Of a stretch of DNA of 35,963 bases, positions 29,937 to 35,963 are shown piece by piece; the first letter of the stretch is position 1, and the number at the start of each line of letters is the position of its first letter. The notes under the pieces are model-generated. The model searched no databases, was not told the DNA's origin, and worked only from the letters and a program-made list of their open reading frames with translations. Both the position numbers and the translations under genes were made by a program. Source of the stretch: Chloroflexota bacterium. GTDB lineage: Bacteria; Chloroflexota; Limnocylindria; Limnocylindrales; CSP1-4. The stretch lies in NCBI GenBank assembly GCA_003152165.1, contig PLZO01000077.1, positions 1-35,963 of the forward strand. Direction: 5' to 3'.

Positions 29937-30824
29937 ATGCTCATCGAGCATGCGGCCTTTTCGATGACCGGGCCGGTCCGCGAGCGCAACGAGGATCACC
30001 TGGGCTGGGGCGGGCTCGCATTTCGCGAGAGCGGGACCGTCCTTGGCAGTCAAGCCGGGCTCGAGATTCCGGATGCCGGCGAGCGGACCAGCTGGGGGCC
30101 CGTCGGCGCAGTCCGGAACGAGCGCCCGGGCCGCGGCCTGCTATACGCTGTGGCCGATGGCCTGGGGGCGTACGGCGGCGGCGATGTCGCGAGCAGCCTG
30201 GCCATCGCCGAGTTGCTCGAGCAGGCGGGCCGAGCGACAGATACCGGGGTTCGCCCTGCGGCGGTCCTCCGGAATGCGTACAGTGCCGCGAACCAACGGG
30301 TCTTCGACGCCGCGTTATCCGGCCAGGGGACGCGCAAGATGCAGACGACGCTGACCACCCTCCTCTTAAGCCCAGGCGAGCTACACGTGGCCCATGTGGG
30401 CGACTGCCGTGCCTATCGCCTGCGGGGCGACGCCCTCGAGCTGCTTACCACCGACCATACCCAGGTCATGGAGATGCTCCGCTTGAAGCTGATCAGCCCT
30501 GAGCAGGCCGCCGACCACCCGGCCCGCTACGCCCTGACCCGTTCGCTTGGGTCCGAGCTCATCGTACGGACCGACATTCGGCGGGAGAGCCTGATCGACG
30601 GTGATCGCTACCTCCTCTGCTCGGACGGCCTGTGGAGCAAGGTCGACGCGAACGAGATCGCCGAGGCATTGCGCGACGGGGTGGAAGCGGCCTGCGAGCA
30701 GCTCGTCGAGCTGGCTGTGGAGCGCGGCAGCGAGGATAACGCGAGCGCCCTGGCGCTCGAGGTCCGGGTAGCGGGCCGGCCGGCCGAGGCGGCGCCAGGC
30801 TGGCGGCGGTTCTTTAGATCATGA
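29937..30824 (+). CDS. PP2C-type Ser/Thr protein phosphatase
   Basis: Metal-dependent phosphatase, expected to reverse the action of the kinase encoded immediately downstream. The 295-residue protein has the PP2C motif order: GPVRERNEDHLGW (residues ~12-24), YAVADGLGAYGGGDVASS (~70-87), VAHVGDCRAYRLRGD, TTDHTQVMEML, ARYALTRSLGS, YLLCSDGLWSKV and GSEDNASALAL, which supply the metal-binding acidic residues. No membrane segment is seen, so it is cytoplasmic. ATG 29937 lacks a Shine-Dalgarno; the frame is open upstream but offers only a CTG. The stop overlaps the kinase ATG by 4 bases (ATGA). Confidence 0.92.
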   Translation: MLIEHAAFSMTGPVRERNEDHLGWGGLAFRESGTVLGSQAGLEIPDAGERTSWGPVGAVRNERPGRGLLYAVADGLGAYGGGDVASSLAIAELLEQAGRATDTGVRPAAVLRNAYSAANQRVFDAALSGQGTRKMQTTLTTLLLSPGELHVAHVGDCRAYRLRGDALELLTTDHTQVMEMLRLKLISPEQAADHPARYALTRSLGSELIVRTDIRRESLIDGDRYLLCSDGLWSKVDANEIAEALRDGVEAACEQLVELAVERGSEDNASALALEVRVAGRPAEAAPGWRRFFRS

Positions 30825-31810
30825 CCACACGCGACCTCGCCGTCGGCGAGCAGCTCGACGGATTCACCTTGCTTGAGGCCATCGGCCACGGCGCCTTCAG
30901 CGATGTCTTTCTCGCGGACGGCCCGGACGGACGCAAGGTGGTCCTGAAATGTCCACACGAGTCGCTCCTTGGGGACGTCTCGGCATTCGACCGGTTCCGG
31001 CGCGAGATGGAGATCGCAAAGCGGCTCGACCACCCGGGGATCCAGCATTCCTACGATGTAGGCGGCGACCGCAGCCGACCCTACCTGGTCATGGAATACG
31101 TGGATGGCGAGACTCTGCGGGCTCGTCTCGCCCGAGCAGGTCGGCTGTCGGCTGACCAGGCCGTCGACTTCGCGAAGCAGCTCGCGGCGGCGATGGCCTA
31201 TGCCCACGCCCAAGGTGTCTTCCATCGCGATCTCAAGCCGGAGAACGTCCTGGTGACGGCAGACGACCGCCTGGTCGTGACCGACTTCGGGATTGCCCTC
31301 CTGACTGGGGCCCGCCGATTGACGTGGCGCTGGCTCACGTCCGCCGTTGGCACACCGGACTACATGGCCCCCGAGCAGATCCAGGGCAAACGCGGCGACG
31401 CCCGAACGGACGTGTACGCGATGGGCGTGATGCTCTACGAGATGCTCGCCGGTCGGGTGCCCTGGGAGGGTGACAACCCGCTCGCGGTGATGAGCCAGCA
31501 CCTGAATGCACCGTTCCCGCCGATCCACGAGCTCGTCCCCGACGTGCCCGCTCCAGTCGAAGGGATCATCCGGAAATGCCTGCGCAAGGACCCCGAGAAT
31601 CGCTACCAGGACGCGGCTGCGCTCCTGTCCGATCTTGAGGGGTGGCACGACCTGGACCTCAGCAGCTTCGTCTTCGCCGATGAGGCGCCGGCCAAGGCCG
31701 AGACGCAGCGGGGCCTGTGGCTCCTCGTAGCCGGGATCAGCATCGGCTTCGTCGTCGCCTGTACGCTCCTCGTCTTTCTCTACTACGTGCTCGTCCATTG
31801 GGCGAAATGA
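30821..31810 (+). CDS. Eukaryotic-like Ser/Thr protein kinase, C-terminally membrane-anchored
   Basis: A 329-residue Hanks-type kinase. The glycine loop is IGHGAFSDVFLA (residues 21-32), with catalytic Lys43, alpha-C Glu62, HRDLKPEN with Asp137, DFG at 155-157, and an activation segment ending GTPDYMAPEQ. All catalytic residues are present, so it should be active. One transmembrane helix (about 302-325) ends the protein with only a few residues beyond it, so there is no PASTA or other external sensor. The kinase faces the cytoplasm at the membrane. It is coupled to the PP2C gene by ATGA overlap and lies 42 bp before glnA, possibly on the same transcript. Substrates are unknown. Confidence 0.93.
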   Translation: MTTRDLAVGEQLDGFTLLEAIGHGAFSDVFLADGPDGRKVVLKCPHESLLGDVSAFDRFRREMEIAKRLDHPGIQHSYDVGGDRSRPYLVMEYVDGETLRARLARAGRLSADQAVDFAKQLAAAMAYAHAQGVFHRDLKPENVLVTADDRLVVTDFGIALLTGARRLTWRWLTSAVGTPDYMAPEQIQGKRGDARTDVYAMGVMLYEMLAGRVPWEGDNPLAVMSQHLNAPFPPIHELVPDVPAPVEGIIRKCLRKDPENRYQDAAALLSDLEGWHDLDLSSFVFADEAPAKAETQRGLWLLVAGISIGFVVACTLLVFLYYVLVHWAK

Positions 31811-31852
31811 CCGGCTTCCATTCATGGCCCCAGCAAACCAGGTGACCCGCCC

Positions 31853-33229
31853 ATGAGCCCATCCACAGCGCAGCCGCACCACCCCGGGCGTGGACCCAAG
31901 CCGGAGGACGTAGTCCGAAAGAGCATCGAGAGTGGGGCCGTCCAGGCCGAGCTCCAGTTCGCGGACATCACCGGAACCCTGAAGAGCGTCTTCATCCCCG
32001 TTCGCCGGCTGCGCGACGTCCTCGCCAGCGGCGAGTGGTTCGACGGTTCGGCCATCGAAGGATCGGCGCGCGAGCTCGAGTCGGACATGTACCTGCGCCC
32101 GGATCCCTCGACGTTCAGCCTGAGCGAACCGACCACGGAGCCTGTCTGCGCCCGACTGATCTGCGACATCGTCACGCCCGACGGCCGCCCCTACGCGGGC
32201 GACACCCGCTCGGTCCTGCGCCGGGTGGTGGCCCGAGCGCACGAGGGCGGCCTGGACTACCTCGTCGCGCCCGAAGTCGAGTTCTTCCTGTTCCCGGCGG
32301 ACGCGGACCAGGTCGGGCTCCTCGGCGACGACCCCGGGTCCTACTTCGGGCGCGGTCGAGGGCGGACGCGCCAGGTGGAGCTGCAGATCGTCGCCGCCCT
32401 CGAGCGGATGGGGATCGCCGTCGATTCGAGCCATCACGAGGTCGCGACAGGCCAGTTCGAGGTCGACCTGCCACTCCAGCCCGCCCTCCTGGCTGCAGAT
32501 GCGTTGACCACGCTCAAACCGGCCATCAAGGAGCTTGCTCAGCAGTTCGGACTACAGGCCAGCTTCATGCCCAAACCGTTCATGGACGCAGCCGGCTCCG
32601 GGATGCATGTCCATCAGGTGGCCTGCCGCATTGACGGAGAGAACGTCTTCAACGACCCTGCCGATCCATACGGTCTGTCGAGGGCGGGACGTGCATTCGC
32701 CGCCGGACAGCTCGACCATGCGCCGGGCATGTGCGCCCTGCTGGCGCCGCTGGTCAATTCATATAAACGGCTTGTGCCCGGCTTCGAAGCGCCGGTCGCC
32801 GGCAGCTGGGGTCGCCGCAATCGATCCGCATTGATCCGTGTGCCGGCAGCACCGGATGAGCCGGAGACTCCGATGGATCTCGTTGGGACCCGCCTCGAGC
32901 TGCGCCTGCCCGATCCGAGCTGCAATGCCTACCTGGCCTTCGCGGCGATGCTGGCCGCAGGCATGGACGGCCTCGACCGGGGGCTCGAGCTGGGCCCGCC
33001 GATGGAGGAGATCGAACACGGCTACCAGGGCGGGTCGAAGCTGGTCGTCAGTCCCCTGCCCGGTTCGCTGGGCGAAGCCTTGGACACCCTCGCCCTCGAC
33101 GACGTCGTTGCGGAGGCGCTCGGCAGCGAGGTGCTCAGCCTGTTCCAGGCATCCAAGGCGATCGAGTGGGCGAACTATCGCCGCCAGGTCACCGCGTGGG
33201 AGCTCGACGCCTACCTCAAGCGCTACTAG
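31853..33229 (+). CDS. glnA: Glutamine synthetase, type I
   Basis: Makes glutamine from glutamate, ammonia and ATP. The 458-residue protein has the GSI motifs in order: LQFADITGTLKSVFIP (residues ~34-49), EWFDGSAIEGSARELESDMYL, APEVEFFLF, FMPKPFMDAAGSGMHVHQ, NSYKRLVPGFEAPV, NRSALIRVP and ELRLPDPSCNAYLAF. There is no recognisable NLYDL-type adenylylation tyrosine in the region before the C-terminus (PLPGSLGEALDTLALDD). Control by GlnE-type adenylylation is therefore unlikely, and it resembles the GSI-alpha form. ATG 31853 has AGGTGA about 8 bases upstream. It follows the kinase gene by 42 bp and, with gltB, completes the GS-GOGAT route. Confidence 0.93.
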   Translation: MSPSTAQPHHPGRGPKPEDVVRKSIESGAVQAELQFADITGTLKSVFIPVRRLRDVLASGEWFDGSAIEGSARELESDMYLRPDPSTFSLSEPTTEPVCARLICDIVTPDGRPYAGDTRSVLRRVVARAHEGGLDYLVAPEVEFFLFPADADQVGLLGDDPGSYFGRGRGRTRQVELQIVAALERMGIAVDSSHHEVATGQFEVDLPLQPALLAADALTTLKPAIKELAQQFGLQASFMPKPFMDAAGSGMHVHQVACRIDGENVFNDPADPYGLSRAGRAFAAGQLDHAPGMCALLAPLVNSYKRLVPGFEAPVAGSWGRRNRSALIRVPAAPDEPETPMDLVGTRLELRLPDPSCNAYLAFAAMLAAGMDGLDRGLELGPPMEEIEHGYQGGSKLVVSPLPGSLGEALDTLALDDVVAEALGSEVLSLFQASKAIEWANYRRQVTAWELDAYLKRY

Positions 33230-33310
33230 AGCCGATCGCGCCGAATCGCAACCAACTCTCCGCGCGGCACAGGTGGTCCGCTCGAGCGGCGGGCCCTAGC
33301 CTCCGCTCAA

Positions 33311-33347
33311 GTCCGGGTGGGCGGCGACGGATCCGCGGGGCCCGGAC
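33311..33347. terminator. Hairpin between convergent glnA and adenosine deaminase genes
   Basis: GTCCGGG (33311-33317) pairs with CCCGGAC (33341-33347), with a further GCGG/CCGC pairing inside the loop. It is followed on the plus strand by a moderately T-rich stretch (TGCCATTTCCCTT). It may terminate both genes. Confidence 0.4.
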
Positions 33348-33371
33348 TGCCATTTCCCTTCGATCCCGTCT

Positions 33372-34472
33372 TCAACGATCCGCGTTGAGCTCCGCGCGCA
33401 GGGCGGCGAAGCCGGGCTTGATCGTGCCGGTGATCATCGCCAGCCGCTCGTCGAAGGGCAGGAAGGCGCTCTTCATCGCGTTGAGGGTCAGCCACTCGAC
33501 CTCGTCGAGGCCGAGGCCGAAGGCGGCTTCCAGGGCCGCGAACTCACTTGATAGCGAGACATCGCTCATCAGCCGGTTGTCCGTGTTGACCGTGACCCGG
33601 AAGCGTAGCCGCCGGAGCAGCTCGAACGGGTGGCTCTCGATCGACCCGGCCGCCCCGGAATGGACGTTCGAGGTGGGGCACAGCTCGAGGGGAATCCGCC
33701 GATCGCGGACGTAGGCCGCCAGCCGGCCGAGGACGGCCTGCCCTGCCCCGTCGACCTTGATGTCGTCGACGATCCGGACGCCGTGGCCGAGTCGCTCGGC
33801 ACCAAGATCGAGCGCTTCGCGGATCGAAGGCAAGCCGTACCCCTCGCCGGCGTGCAGGGTCAGGTGGAAGCTGGCGTGGACAAGCCGCCCGAAGACGTCG
33901 GCGAAACGACCCGGCGGGTAGCCCGCCTCAGGCCCGGCGATGTCGAAGCCGACGACACCCGCGTCACGATGGCGCAGGGCGAGGTCGGCGATCTCCCTGG
34001 CCCGATCGGCCTGGCGCATTGCCGTCGCCAGGAACCGGAGGACGATCGGCCGCCCGGCAACCTGCCCGGCACCGATCCGGAATCCTTCCAGGATCGCCTC
34101 GACGACCTCGTCGAGGGTCAGGCCGCCCCGGGTCGACAGCTCGGGAGCATGGCGGACCTCCGCGTACACCACGCCATCGGCGGCCAGGTCCTCGGCACAC
34201 TCGGCGGCTACCCGGACCAGGGCAGCGCGGGTCTGCATGACGGCGACGGTGTGCTCGAAGGTCTCGAGGTAGAGCTCGAGCGACCCCTGGCTGGCGCCCC
34301 GCCGGAACCACTCCCCGAGCTCCTCGGGATCGGTCGACGGCAGCCCTCGGTAGCCCTGGTCTGCGGCCAGCTCGATGATGGTCTGCGGCCGGAGACCACC
34401 ATCCAGGTGATCGTGGAGGAGCACCTTCGGCGCTCGTCGGATCAGGCCAATGGCGAGCCCCGGCTCGTTCAC
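33372..34472 (-). CDS. add: Adenosine deaminase
   Basis: Hydrolytic deamination of adenosine to inosine in purine salvage. The 366-residue metalloenzyme has [17 protein letters not shown] with the HxH zinc ligands (residues ~16-32), [26 protein letters not shown] with the third zinc histidine and catalytic Glu, [25 protein letters not shown], and [11 protein letters not shown] with the last zinc aspartate. The CPTSNVHSG and TDNRLMS forms match bacterial adenosine deaminases rather than adenine deaminases. GTG 34472 overlaps the argH stop by 4 bases (GTGA), so the two genes are coupled although metabolically unrelated. With mtnP elsewhere in the window it fits purine nucleoside salvage. Confidence 0.93.
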   Translation of the reverse strand: MNEPGLAIGLIRRAPKVLLHDHLDGGLRPQTIIELAADQGYRGLPSTDPEELGEWFRRGASQGSLELYLETFEHTVAVMQTRAALVRVAAECAEDLAADGVVYAEVRHAPELSTRGGLTLDEVVEAILEGFRIGAGQVAGRPIVLRFLATAMRQADRAREIADLALRHRDAGVVGFDIAGPEAGYPPGRFADVFGRLVHASFHLTLHAGEGYGLPSIREALDLGAERLGHGVRIVDDIKVDGAGQAVLGRLAAYVRDRRIPLELCPTSNVHSGAAGSIESHPFELLRRLRFRVTVNTDNRLMSDVSLSSEFAALEAAFGLGLDEVEWLTLNAMKSAFLPFDERLAMITGTIKPGFAALRAELNADR

Positions 34473-35884
34473 ACGCCCAATCGCTGGCGGGCGGTCGCGA
34501 TCGCAGCCGCGACCCGGGTCGGAGCCGTGCCACCCACGACGTCGCAGGACGCCAGGGCGGCCTCGACGCCGGCGGCGGCCCGGAGCAGGCGGGGCGTCGG
34601 CGGTTCGCCGGCCAAGGCGCGGGCCGCAGGGTCGTCGCAGCCGGCAAGTGCATCCCGGAACGTCGCGTCGTCGAGATCGGCCAGGCCGGTTCCGGCCGCC
34701 TCGGCCTCAGCCACCAGCCTGCCCACGATCTGGTGGGCGACCCGGAACGACACGCCCCGCCGGACGAGCTCGTCGGCGACGGCCGTGGCCGTGATGAAAC
34801 CTTCGTCCGCCGCGGCCCGCATCCGGGCCCGATCCACGCCCAGGTCGTCGAGCAGGCCCGCCAGGATCCCAAGCGAGGCGGCATAGGTCGCAACGCTTTC
34901 GAACAGGGGCGCCTTGTCCTCCTGGAGGTCGCGCTGGTAGGCCAGGGGCAGGCCCTTCAGCATGGCCAGCATCCCGGCCAACGCCCCGATGACCCGGCCG
35001 GCACGGCCGCGAACGAGCTCGGCCGGATCCGGATTCTTCTTGTTCGGCATCATCGAGCTGCCCGTCGAGAAGGCGTCAGACAGACGCACGAACCCAAAAC
35101 GCGGGTTAGACCACCAGGTCAGCTCCTCCGCGAGCCGGCTCAGGTGGACCATGCCAAGGGCGACGGCCGCCAGGATCTCGACGACGAAGTCGCGATCACT
35201 GACCGCATCGAGCGAGTTCGCACTGGGACCGTCGAAGCCCAGCTCGGTCGCCGTCGCGGCCCGATCGAGCGGGTAGCCCGCACCCGCCAGCGCGCCCGAT
35301 CCGAGGGGCGAGACGTTGAACCGGCGGCGGGCGTCGACCAGGCGGCCCCGATCTCGCTCGAGCATCTCGACATAGGCGAGCAGGTGATGGCCGAAGAGGA
35401 TCGGCTGGGCCGGCTGGATGTGGGTTGTCCCGGGCAGGATGGCCTCGCCTTCGCGCTCGGCCAGACCAACCAGGGCACGCTCCATCCCCACGATCGACTC
35501 GTCCAGCCTGGTCACGGCTCGGCGCGCCCACAGGCGCAGGTCGGTCGCGACCTGGTCGTTGCGTGAGCGGCCCGTATGGAGCTTCGCCGCCAAGGGGCCG
35601 ATCCGGACCGCCAGGGCGGCCTCGAGGTTGAGGTGAACGTCCTCCAGGTCGGGATCCCAGGCAATGCTTCCTGCGGCCACTTCCGCTCGCAGATCCTGGA
35701 GTCCAGCCACGATCGCGGTCGCCTCGGCGGCGGTCAGCAGGCCGGCCCCGGCGAGGCCGTGGACGTGGGCGATCGAGCCAACCAGATCATCTTCGGCGAG
35801 CGCTGAATCGAGCTCGATCGAACGCGTGAAGTCGGCCAGGCGCTGGTCACTCGACTCCCGGAACCGGCCGCCCCAGAGCTCCAT
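34469..35884 (-). CDS. argH: Argininosuccinate lyase
   Basis: Last step of arginine synthesis: splits argininosuccinate to arginine and fumarate. The 471-residue protein of the fumarase/aspartase superfamily has [21 protein letters not shown] at the N-terminus, [30 protein letters not shown] (residues ~88-106), [36 protein letters not shown] and the flexible catalytic loop [18 protein letters not shown]. In that loop the usual QKKNPD is NKKNPD. ATG 35884 is chosen (TTG directly before it is in frame) with GGAGAG just upstream. It lies about 12 kb from the main arg operon, and no ARG-box pair is visible in the 79 bp upstream that the window contains. Confidence 0.95.
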   Translation of the reverse strand: MELWGGRFRESSDQRLADFTRSIELDSALAEDDLVGSIAHVHGLAGAGLLTAAEATAIVAGLQDLRAEVAAGSIAWDPDLEDVHLNLEAALAVRIGPLAAKLHTGRSRNDQVATDLRLWARRAVTRLDESIVGMERALVGLAEREGEAILPGTTHIQPAQPILFGHHLLAYVEMLERDRGRLVDARRRFNVSPLGSGALAGAGYPLDRAATATELGFDGPSANSLDAVSDRDFVVEILAAVALGMVHLSRLAEELTWWSNPRFGFVRLSDAFSTGSSMMPNKKNPDPAELVRGRAGRVIGALAGMLAMLKGLPLAYQRDLQEDKAPLFESVATYAASLGILAGLLDDLGVDRARMRAAADEGFITATAVADELVRRGVSFRVAHQIVGRLVAEAEAAGTGLADLDDATFRDALAGCDDPAARALAGEPPTPRLLRAAAGVEAALASCDVVGGTAPTRVAAAIATARQRLGV

Positions 35885-35925
35885 CAACTCTCCGATCTGG
35901 CACTTCTTCGATCACGTGCTCCGTC

Positions 35926-35931
35926 ATCGTA
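35926..35931 (-). promoter_or_regulatory. Possible -10 element of argH
   Basis: TACGAT on the minus strand, giving a leader of about 35 bases with GGAGAG before ATG 35884. The -35 region would lie near the window edge and is not convincing. Confidence 0.3.
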
Positions 35932-35963
35932 GCCGGGCGCACCACCACCACGCCCGATCGATC

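Noticed and set aside
30608-32437. Open frame of 609 codons on the minus strand opposite the kinase and glnA
   Set aside because: It is antisense to two genes with full catalytic motifs and encodes no recognisable domain; long antisense frames are expected at this GC content.
33630-34886. Open frame of 418 codons on the plus strand across add and argH
   Set aside because: It crosses two well-supported minus-strand genes and has no family motif.
1-35963. CRISPR arrays, insertion sequences, attachment sites, tRNA or rRNA genes
   Set aside because: No regularly spaced repeats, transposase-like proteins, terminal repeats or cloverleaf-like sequences were seen; intergenic gaps are too short to hide most of these.
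1-35963. Frequent GATC/CGATCG-type words suggesting a signature repeat
   Set aside because: They occur mostly in codons for Ile, Asp and Arg in a GC-rich genome; without a count against a codon model there is no support for a special motif.

Overview
This is a very GC-rich, gene-dense bacterial chromosome segment with many GTG starts, many 4-base gene overlaps and no mobile elements, tRNA, rRNA or CRISPR that I can see. A single-chain pyruvate dehydrogenase E1, coenzyme F420 genes, bifunctional ArgJ and leaderless-looking promoters fit an uncultured Chloroflexota lineage (for example a soil or freshwater Limnocylindria-type organism). An actinobacterium is the main alternative. The assignment is inferred from gene content and composition only.

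Layout. 1-5393: 5'-truncated view of aceE (minus strand, C-terminus outside the window), then a plus-strand trio (nicotinamidase, SRPBCC protein, 5'-3' exonuclease), then minus-strand zinc-ribbon membrane protein and methylthioadenosine phosphorylase. 5394-8675: a divergent region with a strong hairpin, a DUF1684 gene, an EAL-domain gene broken by about four frameshifts, and a DoxX-Rieske fusion on the minus strand. 8748-14538: an F420 block: PPOX-class protein, an Fgd-like sugar-phosphate dehydrogenase, an LLM oxidoreductase, cofD, cofC, cofE, then another LLM oxidoreductase. 14592-17179: a thiol/redox block: thioredoxin reductase behind a CsoR-like palindrome, an ABC exporter remnant with its middle deleted, an OsmC protein, and a DUF4395 membrane protein.

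17352-22603: the arginine operon argC-argJ-argB-argR-argG. Its promoter is covered by two ARG-box-like palindromes with centres 21 bp apart. A 23-codon leader ORF starts at the predicted transcription start and overlaps the argC start by 4 bases. 22495-27150: gltB (glutamate synthase large subunit) on the minus strand, whose 3' end overlaps argG by 109 bp. 27347-33229: an orphan regulator with a degenerate receiver, an APC permease, a PP2C phosphatase and Ser/Thr kinase pair, then glnA. 33372-35884: argH followed by adenosine deaminase, minus strand.

Together the right half is a nitrogen district: GS and GOGAT make glutamate, the arg genes convert it towards arginine, and a permease and kinase/phosphatase pair sit among them. 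The left-centre makes and uses F420. Seven genes start 6-8 bases downstream of a TANNNT or near-TANNNT element, which suggests widespread leaderless transcription.
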